Shown here in pieces: positions 25,421 to 39,060 of a stretch of DNA of 64,000 bases. Position 1 is the first letter of the stretch. Every line of letters starts with the position of its first letter. The notes under the pieces are model-generated. The model worked only from the letters and a program-made list of their open reading frames with translations, did no database searches and was not told the DNA's origin. This DNA comes from Homalodisca vitripennis (Eukaryota; Arthropoda; Insecta; Hemiptera; Cicadellidae): assembly GCF_021130785.1 (NCBI RefSeq), contig NC_060207.1, forward strand, positions 106,973,501 to 107,037,500, read 5' to 3'. Position numbers and translations under genes: made by a program.

Positions 25421-27101
25421 TGGTCGTATCTTAATTTAAATATGTGATAGGCTATAAAAAATATTCTTTGTTGAAGTTTGTTTTTGACGATGGAAGGATT
25501 GTGAAGGAAACAGGATTTTACAGCACATTTGCCATTGTTCAGTGATACAAAAATTCAGTTATAAATACTAATCAGTTAAAATTATTAAGGCAATGATTCA
25601 ATTAATTTGTTTATTATTTTAAAGCAGTTTTTTGATGATAAACAAGAAGGAAATTATTTAGGTATTTTCTCAAAAATTCCCATGCCTAATTTGGTTTAAC
25701 TGATTTCTTTTGGTATAAAATATGTTAGCAAGTGTATAATTTACACAAAAAATTAAAGTTATCTTTTATACTACTCAAATTCATATTCTTCCAATTTCTA
25801 AAGGTTCAACACAAAGAAGAAAAACTCCTTATACATGTAACAGAAATTAATTTATTTGCAAATGTATATTGTTATTAATTAATATATAATTTTTACACTA
25901 TCTGTTTAAATTATAAATATTAAAAGAAATTTTTTTGCAGTAAATACAGTTCATATTACTATATTTGACAATTCATCTATGTACTTATGTTGACTGTATC
26001 TACTTATATAATCTATCCATATCGTGGCAACTTGTTATTTTCATCTCAATGAGTCTTACCCTGTTATCCTAATAACCCAATTAAAAACTAAAGACATAAA
26101 TTCATGATGACTATTATAAATATGAACCTTTACACTTGTTTTAGTCTTCCAAAGGCCTACTTCAATATTGTAGGTTATCTCTTTAGTAGTCTTTAGCCAA
26201 TGGTGTTAGTAATCTGAAGGTCAAGAATCAGAAATAATGAGCCAGTTAAGTAGGTCTTTAGAACATCTTGACAAATATAACTAACAAATATCCTAACTAC
26301 TACCATTCTCTGCATAAAATCTCAGCCAAATTAGCCTAAATTGCTAACTATGCAACTTTCGTTTAAGTGTTATATTATTTTTGAAAGGGTAATAGGATTC
26401 CAGCCTTTTGCCACTATTATAGGGTAACATGTAACAATGTCAAAAGTCTGAATTCTTATCCTTTCCAACCATCCATCTCAATAACAAACTTTAAACAAAG
26501 AATATTATATTTATTTGATAGTGAATAGTAAAGCCTTTTAATTTGTCTATTCAATATTCAATAATATAGAATATACTAAGTTTTTTTATTATACACCAAA
26601 GTTTGTTATTCAAAACCAACTTTTTTTAGTTTTGGTTTTTCATAAAATATCAGTATATCATAAAAGATGTAGGTAGGTAGGTACATAACGTGATTAAATG
26701 CAGCCACAATAAACTATAAAAAATTAATACAACATTTTTATGCTTTTTTAAAAGTAGAAGATAGCACTTTAAAAATAATAGTAACAAAGTAAAAAAGGAC
26801 CTAACACATCTAAATGAAATGTAAACATTGTTAATATAATTATTAAATAGAAACTTCTAGAAATTATAACTTTGTAAAATGCTTATTTCTGATTAATTTC
26901 ATATATTGTATAGTATTATCAATATTATTATATTTTGAAATTCTAGTTATATACACATATTAGAACTGACAAAAAATAAAAATGACAAGAACCTGTTATA
27001 AATCAAACTAGGATAAGTGGAGTATCTCGTCCCAATTAACTTGACACGAAACCCACATGTTTATCACCATCTGAACTGTTGATTATATCCAAATGTTACA
27101 G
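22269..27101. other. no gene seen
   Basis: Long AT-rich interval. Contains an (AT)n run at 25386-25418. A GC-richer patch at 24150-24300 has a short minus-strand frame (MSVAKATAHDKKSKRSVERT) without convincing splice borders. Confidence 0.4.
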
Positions 27102-27264
27102 TGTAATTTCAGATCATTGGGGGCCAACTGACGAACCGTTTATCAACTTTTCAAAAGATGAACCCAAACAGACAGGTCAAGTGGTGGAAGGAAAATGGAA
27201 CATTAGTTGTGTAATTATCCAATCATACTATGACCTTTATTATATTGTTATGACTTCTCAGAAG
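27102..27264 (+). CDS. weak candidate internal exon
   Basis: Bounded by an acceptor (AAATGTTACAG ending 27101, or TTTCAG ending 27112) and a donor (CAGAAG then GTAATG at 27265). One frame is open throughout and reads VISDHWGPTDEPFINFSKDE and on to VVEGKWNISCVIIQSYY. Base composition is better balanced than in the flanks. No homology recognised and no neighbouring exon found. Confidence 0.28.
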
Positions 27265-30200
27265 GTAATGGAAAGACCACAGTGTTTACAAGCATTTTGT
27301 ACACTAAACATATCTTTACTGCATCATTGAATGCTTCATTTAATATCTCTAACAAAATGTGAAATAATGAAAACATTATATAGTGTAAGAAATGAAACCT
27401 TTATAAAAATGTACAATATAATACGACTGTTATATTCTATTACAGTAGAAAATATCCTTTATATTGGCTTTCACGGACGTATTGCATTATTTTATTTGCA
27501 AGTGCCAAAATAAAGCTCTGTTTACTATGTCATGCAGCAAAGTGTATCAATGTATTCAATAACCAGATTGATCTCTCAGATTTATCTTATTAGAGAAAAT
27601 AGAAAATTTACTTCAACTTTTATATTTATAATATTGGAAAAGATTGTATTTATATATTTTTGTAGTAGAATTGTGTTAAGTTCAATACACAAAAATACCA
27701 AATTCAGTTAAAAGATTTGAACTCACCTTTAGCTGATTCACCTTCGAACTGAATTTAGGTAAAATTAAAAAAGGTTAGAAAATGATATTTTTTATCTGAA
27801 TTTTTATAAACAGTAATCATTAAAGAACAATAACATTTGTGTTTTGTTTGCTTTTTTTATATTTTGAGCGCATTTTCCATCAAAGTAAAAAATTAAAAAA
27901 TACTGATGATACTTAATATGTGTTAAAATAATAAGGTTATGTGTTATGTGTGTGTAATATTATGTAATGTATTGTGTGTGTAATATTATGTGTTACTATA
28001 ATAGGGTTATTTACGATAATCAAACAAAAAAGCTAATTTTGATCACATTTAGTGTTTATGAAATTTAAAATTCTTGAACTGTGATAGATAACACACAGAT
28101 GATTTATTTACAGTAAATCAAATCAAAACATGTATAATTTATTAATATCTCATTAGAAGACTTTTTCACCAATTTATAGTATTCATTTATAAGATTTTTA
28201 TCCCAATAAAATTTACAATTTCTTTAACATTATGTTACAAATCTAACATGAAAAAATTTAACCCTTACTACTTGTAGTCTATTAAATAGTTGAAATGATA
28301 TCCATCCAAACAACAACATTGCATAATTCTATTTTAATAAAATATTAAGTTCTCATTTAGTATTAAAATTTAACTGAAACAACATGGTTACCTATCCGTG
28401 TGTGTTTGGTCTCACATATTTGGTAGTGTAGCGATTAAGTAATAAAAGTTGTAGTACAGAGCAATTGTGTGCCATAAAAGTTATATTGTCTAATTTAATT
28501 ACTTTTTTCTCAATACATTTATTATGATATATAAGTATATTTATGTTCATGTTAAAAAAATCTAACATATGTACACTTTTTTTAAGAAATTAAGAGAATA
28601 AACAAATAACAGGACAAAGTAATAAATAGGTTGGTGGAAGAAGTTGTTTTAATTTTTCTATACAAATGTATTTCTAAAAACAATCATCATTTATTTTTTC
28701 AATTTCATTTACTTTGGGCAAAGTAGTTTTTAATTGGTATCGTAGAACATAAGATTTTTTCACTTGGTTCCTATTCCAAACCAAAGTTCTTATCAAATCT
28801 TTTGAAGTATTTAATTTTCTTCCACCATCTAAATGCTGAATTTCAAATAAAAAGATAAAGTATTGATTCTTTTTTTATCAATACCAAACAAATACAAATA
28901 GTATTGTTTTTGTCTGGCCTAGTAATCTTGGTTAGCCTTTGGAACCTTATGAGTCACCACCATGAGAATGTCAATCACTGTCAACACTTCACTGTTGACA
29001 ATAGTGAACACACACAAGAGCTGGGTAAATTTGTTGACATATTACTTATGTTTATTGTCAGAGTCCACAACTGTTTTAAGACTAGTTGGAAAAAAAAAAC
29101 TTGTTGTCTTTCTACAAAATTGTAAAAATATAAATTTGGTCTCAACATTATAAGTAAATAAACTTGAAATAAATCTATCCATTTTATTTTTACAAAATCT
29201 CATTATTTATTTTTCAGAGTTAACATTTTTGCTAAATTATAATTTTGTTACAGAACTTTAAAATTACATTATTCTAGCCTTAAAATTTTCCATTTTCTTT
29301 CAGTACAGAACACAAATTGCAATTGAATATTTTTCTAAACTTACACGTAAATACTGTATGCCTGTAAATACTGTATGCCTACACTCGAGAAGGGAGTATT
29401 AAAACCTCAAACTTAACAAGGAAGGCAAAACAAGGAAGGAAGCAAGAGAATGTCAGTTAGAAGGTCACAATCAGGAAAAAATCACTAATAAAGCACTAAT
29501 TGTACTATATAGATTGCTTGCATTTAGTACAATATATTCAATGTTAAAATTAAAGACAAATTTATGAATGTTCCATTAATTGTCTATTAAAATTGCAACC
29601 CAGAATTTGTGAAATTGCTGTTGTTTGCCTATTATGCACACTTTCTTCGCTATATTATATATTTTTAACTGTTGATACTAATAATAATTAATATCTTAAT
29701 TTTATTAGTGAATTTCAGTACAGAACTGCTTTACAAATCGACTCAAGTTAAAAATCCATGCATAATAATAATAATTCTAAAAGTCACAAAGTACACATTT
29801 GATTAATACCTTTTAGAGCGCATTTACACTGAGCATAAGACAAGACTTTGACATCAAAAAGCAAGAAAATTGTAATACTTGAGACCAAGTACAAATGACT
29901 ATTAAATTTTATGAACACACCACACTACATTTCAAGTTGAACTCTTGCAAAAAATCATCCTCACAATAGTAACTGAATATTGTACTTTATATAAAGAAAT
30001 CGGTTTTCTGTACAACTTATTTTATTAATTTTCGTCTAATATTGTTTCAAAAAATGAAACAGTTTGGTTAATATTTCGGTACTATAATTGATCAAGTGGA
30101 TAAAAATCCTGTTTTTTATAACAGTAAAAATAAAACAATAATTTGTTTTGTAATTGTTTATTTTATTAATAAATTGCTATTTTCTAACTGCATACCAATT

Positions 30201-30521
30201 TATTTTTGTCCAAAAATCTATCACAAGCTGTATAGCAATAAACAAGTTTAATATAGGTTAATAATTGAAATAAACTTCAGAGAAAATATATCACATGTGT
30301 ACCAGATGTTCATTCTATTTCATTTGAACTAGCAGTACAATGTTATTTTAAAGAACCCAAACTGGAGTTTTACAAAAGAATGATTCATCTGCTTTTCCTT
30401 CCAACTCTGGCTGTGTAATTTCTTTTCCCACGTGTGCTTAACACACACAGACAAACCAAATAGGCCTATTTCAACATGGGAGCAAACAGGAGACGTGGCG
30501 ATAACCTGGGTATCTTCTAAA
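27265..30521. other. no gene seen
   Basis: AT-rich. An eight-base-arm palindrome (TGTCAACA, six bases, TGTTGACA) sits at 28979-29000. Positions 30380-30521 are GC-richer and lead into the tandem duplication. Confidence 0.4.
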
Positions 30522-30843
30522 AGATAAGAAGTGTTCTGAGCGGTATAAGGTCCACTGACTCACTCGACTCTGGCCCAGAGTCAATGAATGACCTTTAGCC
30601 CAACCGCTGGAGGGATGAGTACTGTGAGTCCTTTGTTTGTGTAAACAGATTTGTCGTTACAATAACATGAGTATACACAAGCAGATAACAAGTGTTCTAA
30701 GCGGTAAACGTCAACTGACTCACCCGATATCGGCCTTGAGGCGGCAACGACCTTCCGATGCAGCTGGAAGGGATGAGAACTAAGAACCCTAAATTTGGGT
30801 AAACAAAGTTGTCATGACACACTGACCAAAAGTTTGACAGTGT
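30522..30843. repeat. two diverged tandem copies of a 161-bp unit
   Basis: Copy 1 (about 30522-30682) and copy 2 (about 30683-30843) share AGATAA.AAGTGTTCT.AGCGG, ACTGACTCAC, GGA.GGGATGAG and GTAAACA in the same order. They are roughly three-quarters identical. The block is GC-rich for this window and has no stable open frame. The function is not evident. An old duplicated regulatory segment is possible. Confidence 0.65.
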
Positions 30844-31434
30844 GTATGTTCAATAATCTATAGTGGTATGTCAAGAAACTGGCGTCGGCTTAACCAAACT
30901 CAAATTTGTAATTAAGTCACTTACTTAGGTAATACAAACTTTATAAGATTCACTTATTAAACATTTTTGTTGTAAACAAATATTTAGTTTAATTTGATTT
31001 TTTAACAACAGTTCTTTCTTGAGCTAAATATAATTCTGAAATAATGTTTGTTTCATCATTTAGTATTTTTTTTTAATTCATAAAAAACATGATCATTTAA
31101 GCAAATGGACTACTCAGATGATTTTTTTAGAGAAGCAAAATAAATATAAATAAATTATTGAATAGTTTAAAAGCACTAATTTTTGTATATTGAAATTACT
31201 TAATGGATTCCAGAAGAGAGATAATTAAGAATAGATTAACTTGATGAGAGAGCCGTAGATAAAAAAGACTACCACTAATATTGTCTCCTGTCCCCTCTCA
31301 TAATCTACCCGTGACGTCTATAAATGACTAGGGCGAAGGTCATATTCAATATTGATGTTACAACGGCTTCGCGTAACTTTTTTTGTTGGCTAGATTTTGC
31401 ATTCGGTATTAGTTTCGCGCCTATGATTTATAAT
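30844..31434. other. no gene seen
   Basis: AT-rich flank. A TGACGTCT (CRE-like) site lies at about 31312. Confidence 0.3.
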
Positions 31435-31690
31435 ATATATATACAAAGAGTAAACCTTTTGAGGTCTGCGGCACTGTGTTCTACTATAAAAGACCATTAT
31501 TTTGATGTACATCTCAAACTATGCTCTAATTTAAGATTTTCTTCAGAATCCTTGCGGGCAGTCCCCCTGATAAGATAAAATCCTGACAATTGTATTTTTA
31601 TGGGTAATATTGATATGCCAAGTTTAATTGCTTTACAAGAAATGGTTAAAAAAGTATTAAACCGTCGTTTGGGGTGGGTTTTTTCTCAAG

Positions 31691-31740
<50 letters not shown>
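31435..31740 (+). repeat. dispersed repeat family Z with (AT)n tail
   Basis: Matches about 60870-61114 over some 200 bases (shared phrases TTTGATGTAC, CTATGCTCT, CTTGCGG, AAGTTTAATTGCTTTAC versus AAGTTTTATTGCTTTAC). Both copies end in a long AT dinucleotide run (31693-31740 here). A shared body plus a microsatellite tail suggests a retrotransposed element with an (AT)n 3' end. Confidence 0.6.
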
Positions 31741-31747
<7 letters not shown>

Positions 31748-34700
31748 GACAATACATATTTTATAAAATCAATTGGGAAAACATCGAATGCGTATTTAAA
31801 GCACTACAAATTTAATCTATAATTGAATATTATTTATACATGATTCATATTTTTAAATGTTATTCAAAACTTGCATATTGCAGAAGACGTTAACTAACTA
31901 CCTTAGTGAGATGGAAAGAACAGACAATATCGTAATTTACAGCTAATATCAAAATAAATTGTTCTATATTACAAAATGAATGGAGAATTATTTGTATTTG
32001 TTTATCATACTCACATTATGAAATTTACAATACGGTTACAAAAAGTCATGAACTGGCAGTATTTATCACAGTCCCAAGTTCCGTGTTGGGGAATTTCGGA
32101 CCGTCACAGGAATCACAGGAATAATAACGTACCGAGATAGGTGATAACGTTTAAAGAATGTTTTAAAGTTATTTGTCAAAAGAACTAAGTTTTATCCATT
32201 ACACTGGCATTCAAACTTTGTTAAGGGTAATTTGAACAAAGGCTGCAAGGAATGCGCTATATTGTTACGCTCATTGGTTATACCAAGTTATCTGTAATTG
32301 GCTTACAAGGCTTATTTATAAAAAGTTCTTGAATTGTAAGCAACTTGTCCCTGAAATTTGATGACTAAATAAGCTTATGTTTAATGGAAATACACCGAAT
32401 CCTTACAGTATGTAAGAGTTAAAAGTAGAGATAAATAAGATTTTGCTAAAATTATTATAATACGCAACCTTGTTACAATTTCGTGGATTTAGTACCTCTG
32501 ACCCGGAGCTGTTGCAACGTTAGAACTTTTATTTCACTGTTTCCCATTACTCGTAACCCAATCTCCATGGTGACTGAACTGAAAGCCCACGTACAGCAGC
32601 TAGCTAATGCTAACAGCTCCACATGTTGAGTGCGGCAAGCTCCAATCTATTTGTGGTTCACTGACGACACCAACATTTATGAAAAACTTAACTTCTACGG
32701 CTTCCTACTTCGGCTTCTTTGTAAATTATAATTAGCACTATTCCCTACAGTGTAAATATCTACTGGGATATTTATATATAAGAGTTACATAATAAGAAAA
32801 TTAATACAAGTTTTAAACAATTTGCTATTTAATTATATAAGCATACGCAGTAATTAAAGAAAATCAGATTAATTGATCAAAAATAATTGGATACGAAAGA
32901 AGAAGCTGAGAGAGCAAGGCAAGTCGAAGGTGGGCATGTGGCAGCTGACGCACGAACTCAGCAGTGATAACGTTATCATGGATAGGAGGGGATCCCAAGT
33001 TACGTCAATTATGAGGTCTTTTACTGCACCTTATGTTAATTTACGTATAGCTCTCTGTCATGATATCTGTGGTATACCTATGCTAATCATAATATTTTTT
33101 GTTCTTAATTATGGATTACATTTTCCTCACACTTATTAAATCAGTTAAAACTATTCAGATAATTTATTTATAAAAATATTACTTGTTTTATATTAAATAC
33201 ATTAATATAAATTAATAAAAATAAGACAACTTTGTTACTTGCAAATTCTAATTCTAACTAACTGACTTGATGATCCCTAAATGGATTTCATTCACTAAAC
33301 ATATACCAAGTTGTAATTTACTAAAACAGTATTATTATGCACATTTTAGGCTTCTAGATATTAGTTTATATATTTTCACATTTTAAACATTTATTAGCAC
33401 TTTTTTGGAGAAAAAATACACATTGCATAACACGTTATAGTACTGAACTGGAAAATTATACTGCAAGTACACATAGATTATCAACACTGTAAAATTATTA
33501 TAAAAATTAATATATTTGTTAAAAATAATACTATAATCCAACCTAGTATTACACTGGCTTCATGAAATGTATACTAGATGATTCTAACTTTCACAGTATT
33601 GTATAAAAACATCTAGTAAGAACTGTATGTAACTAACCTCTATTATTCACCACGTATAAAAACAATTTATAAACACGTATAAACATGTTCTACATCAACT
33701 AACAGTATGATGAAAATACCTTCAGTTTAAACATAAAAACTGAAACAAAGTTAGAAGATTTAAAATAAGCCGATGAGACATAATTTAGTGTGTTTACCCC
33801 CTGCAAAAATGGCACCAAAACTTCAATACTACTTCCAATTGAATGGCATTAATTTTTAACCTTGGTCTGATCAACAATACAAGATTTGTTATTGGACTTT
33901 TGATAGTCCATAAATAAAAATAGGCTATATAAATTTAACATTCTACAGAATTTACTATGTAATATAATTATTACATTAATTACTAGGTTATCACACTTAA
34001 AACATTTTAAATGTGCCTTTTTATATAGTAAATTGGAACATTTTACTAAATTTTCAAATTTAATCTTACATCAAAATTATTAATATGCCTATCTGAGTGC
34101 ATGAGCAATAAATGTACGCAGCACGTATTAAGATTATAGAATGGTATTAGACATTCATATGTATTGAATTAATTGATGTAATTATTGTTTAAAAGTTGTT
34201 CATTAATGATGTACTACACCTACAAAATATGGTCATGGATCTAAATAATTTATATGCAGTTTAAACTTACCCTACCACGTTGTTTTAGCATCAACTCCAA
34301 GTCATCATAGAAATTTTGTATCTACTCATAATTTTGTCCTATTACTCATTTGGAGACATATGAATGGACATGTATAAAAATAGACACGTATGTAAGTGAG
34401 CCTATAGGTATGGATTGTGCTGTGATCTGTAGGTATACCAATAACAATTAGGTACATTTAAATTATTCAAATCGGTTACTTGAAAGGAAATTGGTTTTGA
34501 AATACGTAATAATGATATTATCAAGAGCTATAACATTCATTTGTGATTAATTCAATTCAATATTAAAATAAAAAATGGTAATTTTATATACTTAAAACAG
34601 CTACAACGTAGTTTGGTTCAACATTTTGGTTTTGTTCTGTTCGATAGTTTAGATAATCAGAAATATTGATGATATAATGATCTATAATTTTATGTTCTCT

Positions 34701-35654
34701 AGCCTATTTTAATTTTTAATTTCTTTTTATATGTCAAATTACAACAAATCTTAGGATTTACCTTACATATGTTTTACATTTTACATCTGATCTCTTCATG
34801 AAATTAAATGTTAGGTCATTGTTATCATTGCATACAGCAATCATATCATTACAAGCTAAATCTAATACAATTTTGCTATACAATACAGGTAGTATTTTGT
34901 TTCAACTTCCTCCTATAGACTGGAGTTTAAAAACGGAAGAGTCCTTAATTGTTGAAGGTTAGAATCAGAAGACTTTACACATAAAATCTGTACCTACATT
35001 TTACCATATGTTAAGAATAGCTGGCAAATTACACCTTCCACACAATAAGCAATAACAGAAAAATCTCAAAATTTCGTTCTGTTGTTCTCTATCAAATTAA
35101 TTTTAAATGTAACTATGTACAACCTTGTTTTCAGCTGACTAATACTGTTATAAATATTACATAGGCTGTTATGAAATAAAAATACACAAGAATAACATAA
35201 AACCTTATTTATGATCCTTAGAACATACCAGACCATCATTAGACTACTACTCTTAAGCGGATTAGAACATTATCTTACGGAACATCAATAATATTTATTA
35301 ACAAACAGATGTACTTAAGAAAAGATGAATATAATAATTTGGTATCAATTTACAAAATCGTGACCATGGAAAGGTATGTTAATTTTTTTTTCCTGAAAAC
35401 TACAATTTTTCCTGAAAACAATAGTGAAGAAAAAATTCGTCGGCAACGAAAATCAAAGGAGTTACGATTTTTTGAAATCCTCTGAAAACTCTGTTTTTGA
35501 CAGTACCTCTGGCAATTTTACTGAAATGATGACGTTAATCCTGTCAACGATGCCTGCCCGCTGCGCAGTGCTGCGCACTGCTTGCTCTTTTAGAAAAAAA
35601 AATTAACTCGAGCTTGCAAAAGTCGAATCCCAGATCACGTGATGCCCCTGATCC
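31741..35654. other. no gene seen
   Basis: AT-rich. Moderately GC-rich islands at 32480-32690 and 32890-33020 hold no frame with splice support, although the second contains the palindrome GATAACGTTATC. Confidence 0.4.
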
Positions 35655-35705
35655 TTAACCCTCCAAGTGTTGTTCGACAAAATTTTGTCGGTTATTTTCC
35701 ATTCT
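35655..35705 (+). repeat. piggyBac-type left terminus with subterminal palindrome
   Basis: TTAA (35655-35658) followed by CCCTCCAAGTGTTGTT, then the palindrome CGACAAAATTTTGTCG. The arrangement is the same as at the right end at 55024. The matching right end was not found, so the extent is unknown. Confidence 0.6.
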
Positions 35706-36334
35706 TAATGCAATAATGGCCGAAAGGCATCAATATAATACAATGATATACTTTCCCCCCAGTTTATATGCACCTGTGATAATAATACTTGGCTATAAAT
35801 GCCCAACCCATGAAAAAAAGTCCATTTTTCATGGTCACGGTATTGTAAATAAATACCAATAATTTACCTAATAGTACTATTAGATAGTATTAAAATTTAG
35901 TAAATAATATTACCTTCATATTGCGCTTATTGTGTAATACTTGTGCCACAAACCAAACAATAAAATATAGAAAAAGTAACAATTATGAACTTGTTGCAAT
36001 ATCCGTTGTAAATCCTTTTGCTGAACAAATTTGAATAATTAAACTAAACGCAAAAAAGTTATGAATTCCCATATGGATACTGACGTTTGTCTCAAATTAA
36101 ATTTAAAGAAATTAGCCTACTTTTCAACGTTGTATCTAGGTGTTGATTGTTTACCAAAGTAAAAAATATTGGAAAAATTATAGCCTATTACTAAATTAAT
36201 TTTACAAATATCAACGAACTTATAAACTAATTCCTGTAAAGAACGAGTAACCAAACAAGCCGCAAAACAAGACTTTTCAAGATAAGGTTATATTATGGTT
36301 CCAAAAACACTGAAAAAATTAATAGTATTCATAC
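35706..36334. other. no gene seen
   Basis: AT-rich. Probably in part the interior of the piggyBac-type element that starts at 35659. Confidence 0.3.
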
Positions 36335-36467
36335 CTTATTGGAAGGAAGCCACCCTTTCGGCTGGCCCTTGATTAGTTGCGGAATGGTGGAAGATATGTA
36401 GCCACTTTAAAATAGAAAAATTTTACGTTTTAAGCGAAACACTCGAACACACCACTTGACACGAACT
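36335..36467 (-). other. candidate untranslated first exon, minus strand
   Basis: From the predicted start at 36467 to a strong donor (AATAAG then GTATGA, 36334-36329). The 133 bases contain no ATG, so they would be leader sequence. A late frame (YISSTIPQLIKGQPKGWLPS) is open but has a stop just upstream, and may be coincidence or an internal exon opened by the AG before 36404. Confidence 0.4.
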
Positions 36468-36469
36468 GA
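36464..36469 (-). promoter_or_regulatory. TCAGTT initiator, minus strand
   Basis: Minus-strand TTCAGTTCGTG with predicted start at 36467, and a downstream GTTTC at +28 to +32 that matches four of five positions of a downstream promoter element. It sits at the centre of a GC-richer block (36340-36550). Confidence 0.4.
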
Positions 36470-37584
36470 ACGGTCTGCCACCATCCAAGGTTCAAATATT
36501 AAAGGAAGAATCTACGATTGTAGAGTGCTCTGGTGTAGCAGCTAGCAGAAGCAGACAACAAAACCGTTTACATAGAAATATCAATGAGCAGTACAAACAT
36601 TGAAATCAATAAAATAGAATTATAACTGACATTTTATTCTATTACGTCGGATAAACTTAAATATGTGATAATAATATGATAATTAGTGGTTATTGGTTTC
36701 TCTTAATATTTAAACTACAAAAACTATTTTCTTCGGGGACTATTTAACTGCGCAAATATATCGTCTGCTGCCCAATGAGAAGCAAGAACTTACTTGTTTC
36801 AATAAAATTTGCCTGAAAACTATGATTCAACTATATCTAGAAATTTACTCAAACAAATTAATTTGTTTTATATGTTATTGATTTCATATTATTAGTGAAG
36901 TTAAGAAATATATTTGGTTATCATCTGTAATTAGGTTTCACTTAAACATTTTATTTTAATTTTCATTTCTAGCCTTGTAAGATGGATATGATTGTTTGAT
37001 ATTTCTAGATTATGAGTATGCTCTTCAGTCTTCATTCCTGCAGAGGACGAGGAAACAATCAATATTTTGTATATTCTACTATTATTATTTAAGTATTTAT
37101 TTTTTATACATTAAATTATAAACTAATGTTTTATATGTTGCAATATACAAATATTGGTAAATAAACACAACTGTTTAAAAAATTTTGTTGTTGTTCAATT
37201 ATTACCCTATAATAGTATATGTCAAATCAAATGAATATGTAAAGTAAAAGTAAAATAAAAATGTCTTATTTTACCAGGCGAAGTTAGAGCTAAGAAGCCC
37301 TCTCTAACATTTAACCAGAATAATATGTCTCTTCTTAATATGTCATGTTTATCGAAGTATATGCCCAAAGTAATGAAAGTTTGGGTTTTTACAACTTAGG
37401 GATCAGCAGTCTTATGCCCTATATATTTATTAGACTCACTAATGACACGCCTATCAGTTTTCATATATAAGTGTTACTTATATGCAGGAACTTTTACAGA
37501 AGATCCAAACCAACAGCTTAGATACTTTACAGCACTGAAATTGGCAGATGAATATTGTCAGTCAAATAAACCAGTTGTTGGATG
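36468..37584. other. no gene seen
   Basis: AT-rich upstream flank of the 36467 start, no supported feature. Confidence 0.3.
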
Positions 37585-37790
37585 AAGTTAAAGTTACTTT
37601 GTTTTTCCATTGACATGTTCTTTTTGTATGACATTCTAGACACTCCTTAAGTAAGGAATATACTCAAAGATATTCCAACCCCTTCCATTTTAGATTTAAG
37701 TTGAAAGAACAGTGGTTTGGGACCCTGATGTTGAAGAGTGAAACAGTTTTTACACATAGGCATGAAATTATTTAAATTTCACTTCAAAAT
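37585..37790 (+). repeat. family G repeat, partial copy
   Basis: Matches 10575-10750 with scattered substitutions (TTTTTCCATTGACAT, ATTCC, GAAAGAACAGTGGTTTGGG, GTGAAACAGTTTTTA). Confidence 0.5.
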
Positions 37791-38429
37791 TCCTGTTCTT
37801 GGTTAACAGCTTCAGATCTTAAAACATACATGGCTCTTATTTGAGTCTTTGTATCAGTTTCAATATCCAAATGTTGATGTTTCAAAAAACTTTAAATATT
37901 TTATACATATTATTTATATTTAAATAATAACATTTGATAAATAATAAATTGAATTTAATTCATTAAGTTCCTTGAACTTTTTATCCTTGAATCTAAAAAA
38001 ATTTAATTTGACATAACATTAAAATGTATTAGTTTTTCTTCACAAGGACACAAGAAATCTCTAATTACAATTAGTCTTAACAGGATTTTTAAGCTTGCTT
38101 ACATAGAGACAGGATATTCAAGATGTGTAAGAGGAGGCTCTGTACCAGCCTTGGCGCCCTTATGTCTAGTCTAGCTTATGACTGCATGGCAGTGATCTCC
38201 GGCAGTAGAATTGACCTATTGATCTACCCTTGCACCCCAATATCTAGACATTTTTGGTCAATGATGTGCCACTCCTGGACATCCATAGAATTGTCTTTAT
38301 TTAAGTAACAGGTTTTGCTATACCCAGTGTGGGTTAAATCAAAAGATATAAGCCAACCAGGAGTGAACCCTCCTGGAGACATATACGTTGATATAGTATA
38401 CTTTTTATTGCAAAAAGTTATTTGATAGC
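37791..38429. other. no gene seen
   Basis: AT-rich. Positions 38120-38380 are GC-richer and likely part of an unrecognised old repeat. Confidence 0.3.
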
Positions 38430-39060
38430 TTAGCGTTAGTAAAGCCTATCACTTGAGGAGCTGGAAAATATATATTTTTCTTTATCTATCTATCTGCCTG
38501 TTTATCTGTCCGCAAAATGTCTTGAAAACGAACTGATCAATACCCTTGATGTATTTCAAGGAAGAATAGATATTAAAGACTGAAACTTTTCATTCTTTCG
38601 TAAGTTTATTTATTTTCTAATTTTAATTAAAATGGCAAATCCAATTATAGCATTTGAAGTATCTTAGACCTGAAATAGATTACAAGGATTGATAGTAGAC
38701 TTTTGAGTAGGGCTTAAAAACCAACATATGCAACATATGTATACATTTTCTTTATAAGGACAATGCAAACATAACTGTGGCACCGCATTAGACTATATGA
38801 ACAGTGGGCATAGACACTTTTAGACCGTTCGTTAAAGGTCATAGACCATCTTTTCAATCCTTCATAGGTATATATATTTTCTTAATGGGACAATAAGACA
38901 AACTTAACTTAAACCCTGAAGATATCTTACACCGGATATAAATTAAAAGGGCCGGAAGTATATGTTTTTGATCAAAACAAGTTTCTGAGACCTTTATTTG
39001 TATGTATTTCCTTGATTGGGATATTAGGATAGGGACTCAACTGTGGTATTAGAAATGTAA
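38430..39060 (+). repeat. family Y dispersed repeat
   Basis: Starts TAGCGTTAGTAAAGCCTATC ACTTGAGG and continues with a TCTATC/TCTGTC-rich stretch and CTTGAAAACGAACTGA. The inverted copy at 42762-42640 carries the same start and the same order of phrases. No coding frame. Confidence 0.5.

Noticed and set aside
32873..33139. Plus-strand 88-codon frame
   Set aside because: First half looks protein-like, but the second half is AT-rich filler and there are no splice borders.
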